DNA of 64,000 nt, taken from Pyrenopolyporus hunteri (taxonomy: Eukaryota > Ascomycota > Sordariomycetes > Xylariales > Hypoxylaceae). A program made the position numbers and the translations under genes. Location: assembly GCA_902806595.1 (NCBI GenBank), contig CADCXC010000003.1:1922001-1986000 (forward strand). Direction: 5' to 3'. Under the pieces are notes generated by a model that did no database searches, had not been told where the DNA came from, and worked only from the letters and a program-made list of their open reading frames with translations. This document shows positions 23,963-35,716 of the stretch, piece after piece (positions within the stretch are counted from its first letter, which is position 1; every line of letters starts with the position of its first letter).

Positions 23963-26187
23963 ATGGACCGAATATCCCCAGATCGCTCGTCCTGGGATAA
24001 CTCCCAGCCTATACCGGGCCGCCAACGGGACTTGTCGCCCTTTTCATTTACTGCGTCGGACGATCCGCGGTCCTCTTCGATGCAGTCTTTGGTCCCCTCA
24101 CCGTCTGAATATGAGGAATCCGGGCGTCGCAAACTATTGGTTATCTATATTCACGGATTCATGGGCAACGATGCCTCGTTTCAATCCTTTCCGGCTCACG
24201 TACATAGATACCTTAAGCTAGCCCTCTCGGAGACTCATACTATCCATTCAAAGATTTACCCAAGGTACAAAACTTACAAGGCTATCGACGTAGCCCGTGA
24301 CAACTTCAGTAGATGGTTAGCACCACACGAGTCTCCCACTACCGACGTAGTGCTTGTCGGCCATTCCATGGGGGGCTTACTAGCCGCTGATATCGCTATG
24401 ATAGTAAGTCTTTCCGCGCCTGCTTTTCTTATTATCTCATGTAGGTAGCTAACGACTCATATTAGCCGTCCAGAAATCAGCATCAAACCGGATACTTCCT
24501 CCATCGCATACTGGGGACAGTTCATTTGGACGCACCCCTCCTTGGCCTCCACCCAAGCGTCATCACAGCTGGTCTCGCTAGTCTATTTCGGCCTAAGTCC
24601 GACACAGCAGACTCGCCTGGGAAGCCAACGCCAGATGATAGTCTGTCGCAATCCTTATCCAATCTTACTGGGGAAAGCGCTTCTATATACTCAGATCCAT
24701 CCGGCGCTTCTCAAGTTTCCCTGCCTTCCCCGAAGCCAATAGGGATACCGGGATCGCATGGTATAACGTTCGACCCAAATTTTAACCCCACGTTCACCAA
24801 CGACGTCCGCATTCAGGATAGAAGCTGGTGGAAAAACATCATTCACTTTGTCGAGAAGCACAGTTCCGAAGGCCTGGTAGATGCTGCTACTCACCATATC
24901 ATGTCGCATTTGGAGTTCGGTGGCTGTCTTTTGGATGCCAACAACCTGAGAACGCGCTATGAAAACATTCGTAGGTTAGAGGACATAGATGATCTGAAGC
25001 ACCACGGATTTCCTCATGTACCCCCACAAGTCCGTTTCATTCAGTACTACACCGTATGTCATGGCTACCCTAAGAAGCCCAAAAACGGGGGCTCTAATCC
25101 AAATGCCGGGATTCCTCAGACGTTACAAGACATCCATTCACCCTCTTCAACGTTGTGTATCTCAGATCAGAGGGAGAGTGATCCACCGAATGACCAAGGC
25201 TCAGTGAGCGCTGGCTCCGAGAAGAATGGATTACCTCAGAATACATTCGATACGGATTCTGACGGAGACTCGAGTTTACAGCTCCTTCCCCCAGATCCGA
25301 TACCTGAAGAGCCCTCGGCGGAGTCGGATCATAGTACACCTGACCAGTTGTCGAAAGGCACCAAAGATGACTTTTCGGGCGATACGACCCTGGCTACGCA
25401 CCCGAGTGGTGAACCCGAAATGGGAACAAGTCCACAACAGGACCGTAAGAGTTCTCTATCTCGGGAAACGCAGGAAAACGACATACCCGCAGCAACAGAT
25501 CTTACAGATGCTGTAGCATCCCTATATCTAGATCTCCCAGAAGTCCCAGAGCTTCCCGTAAAGCCAGACCCGCCAGACTTGGATAAGTACGCGGATAAAG
25601 ACGCCCGGAAACAAGCTGAAAAGGAAGCCAAACGGTTACAGAAGGACTATGATAGGCTAGTGAAAGAGCGTGACAAGGCTATCAAAGACCGGCAGAAAGT
25701 CGTTGATAAGAGGAAAAAGAAACTAACGCAAGAGGCCGAGAAGAGAGAGAGGGAAGAGCAGAAACGACGCAGGAAAGGAGAGGTTAGCTTTGGTACGTCG
25801 GGCTGCCCAAATTTAGGAGACGGGAACGTGCCCGAATTCCAAGGGACACGGCCGGTTTCTATCGTAGGCCCGCAAACGTCACAGGCAACTTCGGATTATA
25901 ATGTATCACCGCCTCCGCCGAGCTCACTCGAGCCGTCTCGTGCCAATGTTAAGCCTCCGAAACAGCCCAAAGAACGAAAGTTTTGTAATCTGCCAAGCAA
26001 AGTCAGTGGCCAGGTTGATCCGAAATGGGTCAAGATTTTCATGAAGGATATGGATCAAGTCGCCGCGCATACCAGCCTATTCTTCGGGGGCGAGCATTAC
26101 GAAAGACTAGTTGGTGACGTTGGCCAGACTATTGTAAATTGGGTCCAGGACGACATGACCAAAAGGACTATCCTGGAGATGGGATAA
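23963..26187 (+). CDS. Alpha/beta hydrolase, DUF676-like putative lipase with a long coiled-coil tail
   Basis: Exons are 23963-24403 and 24466-26187; the 62-base intron has a GTAAGT donor, CTAAC branch and TTAG acceptor, giving 720 residues. After a Ser/Pro-rich N-terminus the fold starts with KLLVIYIHGFMGND; the HG at 64-65 is the oxyanion-hole region. The nucleophile elbow is GHSMGG at 133-138, with Ser135. The intron splits the domain just after the elbow; exon 2 resumes with HRILGTVHLDAPLLGLHP, a normal continuation in this family. Residues of about 300-500 are disordered and acidic. About 523-590 is a highly charged Lys/Glu helix, probably coiled coil. A conserved C-terminal block (WVKIFMKDMDQVAAHTSLFF) follows. 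A role in lipid or ester hydrolysis is inferred from the family; the substrate is unknown. An AATAAA-like element lies just after the stop. Confidence 0.88.
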
Positions 26188-26445
26188 AGAAATGAAATAA
26201 ACATGTCGCTGCTTTTCCGGTGCCTACTGGATCGATATGATATCCTTACCTTATCTAATAACATATTCACCCTCCTAGTCGGGTAAAGTTACCTAGATGT
26301 ACTCTAATACACTAAACATTGCATGGTAACGAGACATAATGAGATACCCAAGGAGAGTAGGCGGAAGATCGGATATTGGTCTTAGTGGTTGCGTCGAATA
26401 GAGTTCCAATTGATCAGATTATAATATTATTCATTACCTAGACGC

Positions 26446-27618
26446 CTAGTCTAGATCCATATACGAGTTTCCGTACTTACCCACGTACGGCGGATTCGTC
26501 CGAATGACGCCCATCTCCACCTCGACCACGCGCGCGGACGACGACCTGTCAACCGTAGGTCCGAGGAGCCGCGGGAAGATCCGCGCGAGCACGGGCCGCA
26601 GCGTGGGCAGGCACGCGCAGATAATGGCGAGGTTGAGCTCGACGCCGGACCAGACGCCGAGGGGGATGCCGGCCGTGGACGGGTCGTCGGTGGGCTTGAG
26701 GTCGTGCAGGGTGATGAGGCGCATGACGGAGGCGGCGCAGACGACGACGCCGACGGAGAACACGGCGGTGAGGGCGGCGCGCTGGCGCGCGGCGATCTTC
26801 AGCTTGCGCAGCAGCGGGACGGGGATGGCGAGCACGGCCAGGTCGGCGACCGTGTTGAGGACCGAGGTCGCGAACATGAACTCCGGCAGGTCGATGCAGC
26901 CGCCCCCGCCGCCGCGCGAGTCCGGGCTCGGCGGCGTCCAGGACTGCGACACCGGCACGCACGCGAATACCCCGCCGAAGAAGAGCGTCAGCCCGAACGC
27001 GGAGATCGTGCCCACGAGCGTCCAGATGAATATCTTGAACCGCTTCGAGGACCAGATCCGCGTGTACGATGTCAAGATCGATGTCTTGATTAGTGCTGAG
27101 GAGAGACCCCAGAGGGGTGGCGAGATCCAGAGGGTCTAGAGGTGAGTTAGATGGCGTTTTTCTTTACTGAAGTTTTCTGGTAGAGAGAGGGGACTGGGAT
27201 AGGAGAAGGGGGCACGGGAGGCTTACCTTTAGCGCTACGTCTCGCTCGCCCGGAGTCATCGACGGTAGTGGATTGCCGAATCCTACTACTACCCCTGAAT
27301 TATACTCCCATTAGCTAAAGCTCCGTCGAAGGCCGTTCATAATCGAAACTACTAACCAGCCATATTCGCCAGATACGTCCCAAGTGCACAACACTGTGTA
27401 TGCATTGTTTAGCATGACTTCTTTTAAGGTATGAAAAGGCACGCGTGCGGCCGATAGAAGGGACGTACCACCGCGGCGACACATAACCAATCGTCCACCC
27501 CGGAGTTCCTAAGCAAGGCCACGCGGACATGGAGTCGCAGGACGACGGCGACTATGGCCACGACCAAGAAGGGCGTGACGACGCTAACCATAACGATGGC
27601 GTTCGGAGAGAGAGGCAT
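26446..27618 (-). CDS. SAT4/rhodopsin-domain integral membrane protein (Pth11-like)
   Basis: Exons are 27469-27618, 27357-27393, 27227-27294 and 26446-27135; introns of 75, 62 and 91 bases, all phases consistent, 314 residues. The fungal rhodopsin-domain pattern is clear: a first membrane helix (VMVSVVTPFLVVAIVAVVLR), then LRLHVRVALLRNSGVDDWLC with the DDW motif. Then come TLWISPPLWGLSSALIKTSI, a helix with FGLTLFFGGVFACVPV, a Cys-containing loop, and three further helices. About seven membrane segments are expected. Relatives are annotated as integral membrane or Pth11-like receptors; the ligand is unknown. Exon 4 is much richer in G and C than its surroundings, so several shadow frames overlap it. 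The 37- and 68-base exons 2 and 3 rest on splice signals and frame. Confidence 0.85.
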
Positions 27619-29391
27619 CTCGTGCGGTTATCGGCCGAAAAGGGCACGAAACGAAACATTAAATATAAGTAGGTGGTAATTAGTATACACTAGGCAGGTA
27701 GTTTACAAAGATTTCGACCAGGAAAAAAATATTAGGGACCGTTCTACGGCAGCCAACGAAGATAAAATAAGTAGGTAGTTCGAAGAATCCATAACGGCGA
27801 AGGCTGAAGATGTCAGCTAGTTATATTCTAATTATACTACGTATATCCAGTCCTCCAGATATTGACATATCATGCACGTTGGGAAGCAGACCGATCTGGG
27901 TAAACTGGGAGGTGGGTGAGGTGAGACGAAGCACACACATCTGGAAGGGAAAAATGCAACCAGCTTCAGGCGAGAAATTGTGGCTTGCTTCTGAATGACA
28001 CAGGATGAGACTAAACGAAGACAGATCGTTGAAATAGAAACAAGATCTGGGGGAGGGGGGAGAAAGGGGCGGGTTATCAAAGATGTCTTGTATATCTGCG
28101 CGGTAGATAGCGCCTTGTTTAGGGCTTACTGTGTCGTCGAAACATATCGACGATTCGGGCCCGATGTCTGGGTGGTTTCTTGGTCCCGCGGAGGAAGCTG
28201 AGCCTCCTTTTTCTTAAAATAAGCCGGTAGGAATCGTTTTAATTGTGCATCCCAGACACTCGGCTTCTGGCCCGAGACAAAGATAGGTAGTAGAGTAGCT
28301 ACGTAACTGCCACCTAAATGCCTATTTAGACCCGGTGAGATGCTCCCGGCGGTCTAAAGCGGCTTTATTAGATTAGGTGGTGCCAGGGCCGGCCCGGGGC
28401 CGACGCCCCCATGTGCTGGGTGGGCACCTGAAGTAAAGAAGATTGCTTCCGGAATCCTTCAATCGCCTATCTCCGAAATGACTGATTGAAATATACCATC
28501 TACCCGGATAGGTATCATTAGTATGATTGTAAATCGGTTAGTAAGAGGTTTGCATACATAGTGCATTGAAGGCTGTGAGTACGATATTTTTTTCATGATC
28601 CCTAATTTTTATATCTTGGCTCTAAGCCCAAACTCTTAGGGATCTCGATCTCCTTCTATGATACGATTTGATTAATGAACATAGTCCTCTTCGGATCCGG
28701 ATTTATGATTAATAACAGTAGGGACGCTTTCTATTTCTTATATTTCGAGCCTACTTGATGCTTGTCGGCCCGCCTTTGGTTCCCTGGGCTGATGCATCTC
28801 CCCAGTCATCTATATCGGGCCCGGGGAGGGAAGCGGTTGCGGATAGTTTCAGACGAAACGAAGGGATTGACGCATAGCCAGGCATAGGCCAGGCAATCCG
28901 GATATTCGATAGCGATAGAAATGATCGAGGCATAGACGACGCAACCTCGAATTCGATTTTATTTGGAACCATCACGAAAGCTAGTCGCGGAAGAGCGGTA
29001 TTCCAGGCACGGCGCCAAGTGTTTGCCGACTCGACCTCATTAGTATTCGACGTTGCCATGCGCCCGTGGGATTGCGGTTGGAGGATGCGTTCTTGATAGC
29101 ACGGTTGGCTGGCCCTTGGCGGGTAGGAAACTCTATTCGAACGGACAGAGTTGTACGTTAAAATATTGCTGGTAAGGGGTGGTTGCTAAGTATTCAAGGG
29201 TCTTCGAAATGAGGGTAAATGTAGACCTCCATACCTTGAACGTGCCTTTAGGGTGTACAATATAATGTGATGCGTTGTAAAGGCACATGCAAGTGTAAGC
29301 AGTATAAAATTTGCTAACATCTCAGGGAATCCTATGACGGCGGCATGATTCAGGTAGTCCTCTGCATCGATGTAAATGTAGAGATGACCTA
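27619..29391. other. 1.8 kb intergenic region with one doubtful small frame
   Basis: Apart from the 102-codon frame at 28751-29059, listed separately, no coding signal is seen. The left end is the promoter side of the SAT4-like gene; the right end is the 3' flank of rit1. A short GC-rich patch with a GGGCCGGCCC palindrome lies at about 28386-28412. Confidence 0.5.
28751..29059 (-). CDS. Doubtful small hypothetical protein
   Basis: A single ATG-started frame of 102 codons, beginning MATSNTNEVESANTWRRAW, lies about 330 bases beyond the 3' end of rit1 on the same strand. It has no recognised domain, signal peptide or membrane helix. Its amino-acid composition is unremarkable. It could be a lineage-specific gene or a chance frame. 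Confidence 0.25.
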   Translation of the reverse strand: MATSNTNEVESANTWRRAWNTALPRLAFVMVPNKIEFEVASSMPRSFLSLSNIRIAWPMPGYASIPSFRLKLSATASLPGPDIDDWGDASAQGTKGGPTSIK

Positions 29392-30783
29392 TCACCCCAT
29401 GAGGAAGCTATTCACGCTTTGCAATGTTGTTCTGCTTGGATTCGCCTCGGGGAAAGCAGTCATAATACGACTGAGTTTGACTCTAATATCACCTTTGGTA
29501 TGGCCGGAAAGCTGAGATTGTAGATTGGGGTTGCCTTCACTGTCAAAATTCTGGCATAATAATGCTAGGGCTACTCCGACTGACAGGTCTTTCCCGGTTT
29601 CACAAGCGATCACGATCCGCCTTGGCTCAGACGGGTTCGCACCTGGGTCGCCCGAAGAAGAGTTTAAGTCCGGCGGCCGTTCCAGAAATCGCCGGACAAA
29701 CTCGCTAATGTTAGGGAGAGCGAGGCGTAGATTCCGGCTGGCAATTTTATGCTTACCCACACCAACCTCCATAAGTAATGGGCCCTTCACCCATGTGCTT
29801 GGGTCTGTGGTCTTCGAGGAGATAGCGATTGTGCAGGTTGACGGGGATGTCGACGAATTATCAAGCGGCAAGCTGCTGACAAACAGAAACGGCGCAACCT
29901 GTTTGGGCCTTACTGCATTTGCATCGGCAGCCCGATCCGAGACCAGCGAACGCACCAAGTCGGGCAGATCTGCCTCGGGGGTGGATAAGAGGGTGTCTGC
30001 GTGGTGCCAGAAAACCGGGGGTGTTAATCCTAAAGCCCAGTTCTCGGTATCGTCGCCGGCGCCCTGGATGTAGCCGCCCTCGCTCATCTCTCCGCCAAGA
30101 ACTCGACGGGAGCTGGTGCAACAAATAACGGGATGAAAGTCATCAAACACTTGGTCCGTGGGAACAAGCTGCGATTCTTGAGTAACCCACATGGGCCTGA
30201 GGGGCTTCTTCAGTTGTTTGCGTAATGCGCCTAAATCGACGTCGAGTTCCTTGAGGGAGGCCACATGCTCGGGGATTCTCGATTCCATCTGGGCATGCTC
30301 GGACCGCGAGACCGTGTTTGGAGGGGTGTGCAGTTCATGGAATGCGGGAGCCTCTGGGAATAGGGCGTGATTCAGTACGCAGCACCAGATGGGCACCGTT
30401 TTGCTAAGGGCATCGGGCATTCGTTTGCCCCTCCTGGTCGAATCCACGATGATACAGCCATCGTTTGCACCAATGATGGTGAGTAAGTGGAAGTTAAGCC
30501 GCCGCGTACTGAACCTCCACTGTCCGGTATGGCCATCGGTGCTCTTGAAATAAGCGGATCCCGCCTTGTTTTCGGGGGGAATATACCAACTCCCGCAGCG
30601 CTCGTTGGCTATTAAGGGACGGGCGAATGCAGCGGCCACCTCAGACACGAAATCTGCATCTTCCCGTATGGAGCGCAGACGGTTGGTGATTGATAGGTTG
30701 GAGCGCTTAAGGTCGTTAAGTATGCGCGAGAAGTTGTGGTTTGCTTGTGATGAGAAGACGAGGTCCGACGTAGTCGTAGCCAT
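29392..30783 (-). CDS. rit1: Initiator tRNA A64 2'-O-ribosylphosphate transferase
   Basis: Intronless; 463 residues from MATTTSDLVF. An in-frame ATG seven codons upstream (30804) would give 470. The enzyme adds a 2'-O-ribosyl phosphate to A64 of initiator tRNA-Met, which keeps that tRNA out of elongation. Family blocks include SITNRLRSIREDADFV near the N-terminus, NERCGSWYIPP, STDGHTGQWRFSTRRLN, IIVDSTRRGKRMPDALSKTV (the catalytic core), PIWCCVLN and GYIQGAGDDTENWALGLTP. A C-terminal phosphatase-like part carries IVIACETGKDLSVGVALALL, where a cysteine followed by E-T-G-K-D resembles a P-loop. Length is close to the yeast enzyme. Single-exon structure contrasts with most neighbours. Confidence 0.95.
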   Translation of the reverse strand: MATTTSDLVFSSQANHNFSRILNDLKRSNLSITNRLRSIREDADFVSEVAAAFARPLIANERCGSWYIPPENKAGSAYFKSTDGHTGQWRFSTRRLNFHLLTIIGANDGCIIVDSTRRGKRMPDALSKTVPIWCCVLNHALFPEAPAFHELHTPPNTVSRSEHAQMESRIPEHVASLKELDVDLGALRKQLKKPLRPMWVTQESQLVPTDQVFDDFHPVICCTSSRRVLGGEMSEGGYIQGAGDDTENWALGLTPPVFWHHADTLLSTPEADLPDLVRSLVSDRAADANAVRPKQVAPFLFVSSLPLDNSSTSPSTCTIAISSKTTDPSTWVKGPLLMEVGVGKHKIASRNLRLALPNISEFVRRFLERPPDLNSSSGDPGANPSEPRRIVIACETGKDLSVGVALALLCQNFDSEGNPNLQSQLSGHTKGDIRVKLSRIMTAFPEANPSRTTLQSVNSFLMG

Positions 30784-31367
30784 GTATACGAGTAGTTGAG
30801 GCAAGTATACCTACCACCTATGGATATAAGTAGATACTAAATGTAACGAAAAGAGACGTAGACGTGGGTTGGTTTAACTAAATAGAAGCACCTGGTGAAG
30901 AATGTGAGACGGCGGAGTAAAATGGTGAAAATACTTGGCGCACACCTACAGAAGGGTGAGACAGCTGTAACTGGCGAGCTTATCCTTATCAGCCCCCCAT
31001 GCCTAGCGGTAGCATTGTGCTATCACATGGAGGGTTAGCACCAAACAATAGCACTAGAACAGTGGCTCGCCCCCTAAAACTTAAAAAGCTCCAACGTTGC
31101 CCATTTACATCTCCCCCCGGGGAAAGAAATCAATTAAAATACCTAATTAAGCCGCTTTGCCTCCTAACCTTGAGACGCCTTCATCGAATTTAGGGGCAGT
31201 ATCAAACGACCGTCCGTTCCCTATCGTGAAGTACACGGTGGGAATGGTATTCGGATCCGCGTTTTCTTCATCGTACCGTATTTTCCCCAGTGCACCGCCC
31301 ATGATCGGTGCCATTCCCCATCTATAACTAGGTGTCGCTAGAATATGTCTGCTTCTGCGTATAGCCC
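30784..31367. other. 0.6 kb intergenic region
   Basis: It holds the promoter side of rit1 and the 3' end of the coiled-coil gene. Another minus-strand frame stays open from the coiled-coil gene down to 31147, but no splice site joins it in phase, so it is treated as non-coding here. Confidence 0.5.
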
Positions 31368-32552
31368 CTAGCAAATCACATCTGCCTTCACAAGGACGGA
31401 GTAGTCCTCTTCCTTCTTCAGCAGACATGGCGAGAGCATCATGTCCACGATCGGCTCTGATCCTAGCTTGCCCCTCACTTCCATCGTTGCCGCCTGATAC
31501 TTGAACCCGCGCGTGCTGTCGCTCCCGGGCTTGTCCGACATCAGGACTAAGTATCGCGAACGGGCCAGGATAGTGCTGAGCTCGGCCGCCGCTGTGACAA
31601 TCTCCGTCAGTGTCCGTTTCAGTTCCTCCGTGTCGATGCCACTCGCGAACGGTGTGGTGGCCTCGAATATCTTTGCTATCACGTCCGCTACGATGGCCTG
31701 GCTGGGCTCGCACGCTTTGTGCAACAGCTGTGCCGTGTGCATCCGCCAGCTTTCGAATTCGGCGCCCGACGCCCTAGACGCGAAAAGTTCCGCCAGTTTC
31801 GCGGCGGCGTCGCCTTTTTCCTTTCCCCACACGCGGCAGTATTTCGCTAGGAGACACGTGTGCAAATACCGCCAAATGAGCGCCCGGAATATGTAGCAAG
31901 TCAAGCTTTCGTTGTTTAGGTAGGTCTTCCAGTGTGTCGATAGGTGCTCGAATTCGGTCTTTCTCTTCTCAGACACCAGCTTCAGCTGGACCGTCTCGTT
32001 GAACCTATCAATCGAGAGCGTTCGGATTTGCAGTTGTAGCTTCTCCCAACGTTTGATAATTTGATCGTCGGTGATGTCCAAGCTATCCATGACCCTAAAA
32101 CTTCCCCCGCCAACGCCGGCGGCTTTGGCTTGTAATTCTCGCTGCAGAGTGTTGCAAAGTTCTGTCTTCTCTGCTAGCTCGCGCGTAACGGATTTGTACT
32201 TTGCCTCAACCAACTGCATCCGGCTACGTTTGACCACGATCGTGTCGTCGCTGAATCCCGGCTTTCTTGGAAAGGAGTCGAGCACTCCTTCGGTCAGCAT
32301 TGAAGCTACGGTTTCAGGGCGACCTGTTTGTCCCTGGGTATGCGGCGGCTTGGGACGTGCGGTGCTTTCGTTTCCTTGACGCAGTCGTTGGACTTCAGTT
32401 TCGAGCTGTCGTATTTTCGCTTCAAATTCCTGCTTCTGCTGGGTCCAGGCGGTCAGTGCTTCCCTGTGGTCTGCTCGTAGCTGTCTGGTCTGGTGTATTT
32501 TCTCCGTGAGCGCGCCTTGGGTCTCGGCGAGCTGACTGCGTAGGGCTTCCAT
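31368..32552 (-). CDS. Coiled-coil protein of unknown function
   Basis: Intronless, 394 residues. The N-terminal 65 residues form a heptad-rich coiled coil (LRSQLAETQGALTEKIHQTR, then KQEFEAKIRQLETEVQRLRQ). A second coil lies around 110-145 (VEAKYKSVTRELAEKTELCN). After DDQIIKRWEKLQLQIRTLSI comes a helical C-terminal domain of about 230 residues with conserved-looking aromatic residues (YIFRALIWRYLHTCLLAKYC), ending DYSVLVKADVIC. Similar layouts occur in lineage-specific fungal proteins of unknown role, often near ankyrin or protein-interaction networks; I do not assign a function. A C-terminal extension by splicing was tested by eye and no phase-compatible acceptor was found. Confidence 0.7.
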   Translation of the reverse strand: MEALRSQLAETQGALTEKIHQTRQLRADHREALTAWTQQKQEFEAKIRQLETEVQRLRQGNESTARPKPPHTQGQTGRPETVASMLTEGVLDSFPRKPGFSDDTIVVKRSRMQLVEAKYKSVTRELAEKTELCNTLQRELQAKAAGVGGGSFRVMDSLDITDDQIIKRWEKLQLQIRTLSIDRFNETVQLKLVSEKRKTEFEHLSTHWKTYLNNESLTCYIFRALIWRYLHTCLLAKYCRVWGKEKGDAAAKLAELFASRASGAEFESWRMHTAQLLHKACEPSQAIVADVIAKIFEATTPFASGIDTEELKRTLTEIVTAAAELSTILARSRYLVLMSDKPGSDSTRGFKYQAATMEVRGKLGSEPIVDMMLSPCLLKKEEDYSVLVKADVIC

Positions 32553-35500
32553 GGCGGAGGCCTAAGTACGGTTGGTTTGGGTAATGATGATTTTTGTGAA
32601 TGGCAACAATTTAGAAAGCGGATGTTTAGAAAGTAGGGAAAAAGTTTTTTACACGAGCAAATATTAATAATGTCGCTCTTGCGTTTCTTTTAAGCCTCAT
32701 TGGCACACGGACTCTCCATGGTCTTTGTTCCTTAGCATAAGTTATTGGCTTGAACGATACCATTCAAGTAACTTTCGGAAAGAAGTCAATCAAAACCCAC
32801 CCCGTAGCTCTCGTACCTTCCCGTCTTAAGAAGACGAACCGGTACCTTTACCTTACCTAAGGTACCCAGGTATAGATAATTTAACAATCAGCGCCATATC
32901 AATCGCAACCCGTACCTAAACATCGTTTTTGTTCCCTTTTTACACGCGATTTGCGAACCCCCCGGCGTCGTGGGGTGTATTTTGGCGACGATCAATCCCC
33001 CTCCACTGCGTCCTTGCAAAATATTCAAGGACGATTACACGCGATTGCGAAGTTATCCCTTTAACCTAGGTCTTAACACCGACTCACTCGAATGTAATGA
33101 TCGACCCCCCTACAACATTCGGGTACTTTCCCGAGACACGCTCACGCTTCTGAGACTCATTCCCGATATCCTTCGATACCATTCAGCGCCCGGTTCTCAC
33201 CCTAACGAATCATCGACTTCCTTCCTCCTACCGTGTATGACGCGGCTCTAGAGGCCAGCCTCATCTTCTGTTGCAACGTACCGGGGTAAGGGGTAAGGTC
33301 CATGTTTCCAGGACATGCCCCCACTGCCGCTTTCGCTCCTTACCCCGGATTGTAACGCCCGCCTTACTGACCTCAGCTTTCGCCCTGGCTCTCCATCTTC
33401 TCCACGTTGGACTGAGGGCATCACGAGATTGACACCATCGTAAGCATGCCATGCGTCGCGAAGATTCGAGATCCCATTTGATCCCAGAAACACACAAGCT
33501 GATTTTTCTGACACACCTCTGAGCTCCTTTCGACACTGTCCGGTCATTATTTAAGTAGCTATCATCTGCAGCTGATGTTTTAAGCTTTGCAATTTTCTAT
33601 TCGCACACTCAAGCTCTCTTCACGTAATTTTAGAGTCGCCTTTCGCAATTTTAAGCTTAGCCCTCTCTATTTGAAGCTTGTACTTCGCTGCTTCAAATTG
33701 GCGCTGGAGCGTTTCTCTAGTGAGCCGCGTCTCTTTAGCTGATTGAGGATCCTCGGTGGAGGTACTCTGGTGGTCAGACTTTCTGTTCTTCGCTGTTTTC
33801 GGCTCCAACTGTAAGCTCCTACTGGGGAGTTTCGACTACATCGTTGGTTGAGGGTCCCTAGTCACACCGTTATAGAAGAATCAGAGGAGGTCGTGAGATT
33901 ATAGGGGAATTGGATAAAGGGATTGCAGACACCCGAAGAACGGAATCGAATGTGATCTAGACAGTATCTTTACTGGTGGAGGGACAATTGGCCGGGGCGA
34001 AAACATTGTCATTTAAGCCACAATGGTAGGTTGAGCACCTTGGTATGTTCGTTGTAATTGGGTTAATATGTGCTGCGGGGAGAGCTTGAGAATAGATTCT
34101 GAAATGCTACCGTAGAACCACGCCCTATGTATCTGGGAATATAGAATGGGGAAATCATCTTTCCGGGTGTCCAACCATGAGTATATCTTCACTTCGCTGC
34201 TAGACTTACTATCTACCTGTTTGACTTACATGTCGAATTTGGGATGTCACCCGCATGGTGTTATGCTGCGTAGAAAGCTAGTTCTACGAGGTGCGGTTAT
34301 ATGCGGCACCTCAGCTTAGGAAGCTTTACTGCGTTCGCATGTTTTTGGATGGGCAATTAGGGATGTGCTTCTGATAAGCTATTCCAACATGTTGATCCAC
34401 GATGTCAGAGATAAGTATGTTCGACATTAGAGGCTGTCACATGGGGAAGGGCCAAATGCGATGGATTATAAAACGAATGATTACTATGCATTTATTTCCA
34501 TAGATACCGAGTAATGTGTCAAAAGGGAAATGATAATGGAACCTGTGCGCCCAAACATCGCCCTAGGCAAAGCGTTTGGATGGAAGGGCGTGGGAATATC
34601 AAACTTTTAACGTCTGATGTGGAGGACGTAGAGGGCCTATCCTTCTCATCAATAGGCCGACCTTTGGCGTGATGAAGATCTCGCGAAAGCCACGACAATC
34701 AAATTTAAGACTCCAACTCGCATGATCAGTTTTTATATGGTTTAACGGAAAGAAACTCGGTTTTATTCGTTTGTCTACGACTTTTAAGTGGAAGTTATAT
34801 GGGCCTCTATCATATTTTCAGGAGAATGGATCAATATGGGGCAAGCCAAGGACAGAAGTAGTTAAGCTGAGCCTAAATGTTATCTTGGGCTAGATTCTTG
34901 CCCACACTGACAGCGGGGTTTCTGCTGACGGACATTGAATGGCTCAAGACTTCCAGGTACCTAAGGTGGGTTTGTGTAGCGCCTAACTGCCTGCCAATGC
35001 AAAGATAGGGCTGTCTGTGTTCATAGGTACCTAGGTAGTCAGGTTAGTGATGCGATTTGATTTCCACCTAGCCTACGCCTAAGATATTATGGCTCGTTAA
35101 CATAAAAGTTCTGAGATGAGAGTTTGAACAAGAGGTAAAATAGAGTGACTTACATCGATAATGGGGGATAAAAATAAAGGCCCATAATTTCAGCCGCATA
35201 CAAGGACCTAATGTATTCCGTACAGCCTGCGGTGCACATATTGCAAGTATTAGGTAAGTACCTACAGGGCTCTGAGGTACCTATCTCAGGCTTCTGTAGC
35301 ACGTGACTTCACGCACAATCAACTATACGTGTACAAGAACGGCAAAAGGTGGTACTTGAGTACTTCGTACAGGGCACATAGGTACATGTACCTCAGCGAA
35401 ATTTTTGCGGATATAGATGTGGGGTGCCCGGTACGTCGCTTCACTTAGCTAATACGATTAGATCGCCTTCTCTAACGCTCCACGCCACCAGCCCACTTTC

Positions 35501-35716
35501 TACGTGTATCCTGAGATCGTTCTCCCTAACTTAAACCGATTTAACCTACATTTTACATTTCTACTTTCACATCCTCCACTCTACATCAAGAACAACCAAC
35601 TCGATTAATCCTCAAGGTCCCTTTACTTCTGCCTGTCAAACCGGCGACGAGCAGTTGTTGACCTTTATGGTTCTCTACTACCGAATCTCAGATCGCCTCC
35701 GCCTCTCATTACCGGC
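32553..35716. other. 3.2 kb intergenic region, divergent promoters of the coiled-coil gene and mgm1
   Basis: No supported gene. A minus-strand frame at 33620-33808 (Lys/Glu-rich, helix-forming) is open for 62 codons and is preceded by an acceptor-like TTACAG; it has no linked exon. TAGGTACC motifs occur at 32850-32875, 34955-35040 and 35240-35400. The 200 bases before mgm1 are C/T-rich, a common fungal promoter feature. Confidence 0.55.

Noticed and set aside
26504..27139. Plus-strand frame of 211 codons over the SAT4-like gene
   Set aside because: Shadow of a very GC-rich exon; the minus-strand protein has clear family motifs.
31147..31367. C-terminal extension of the coiled-coil protein (ending SRLGGKAA)
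   Set aside because: All nearby donors are phase 0, and no acceptor joins the extension frame in that phase.
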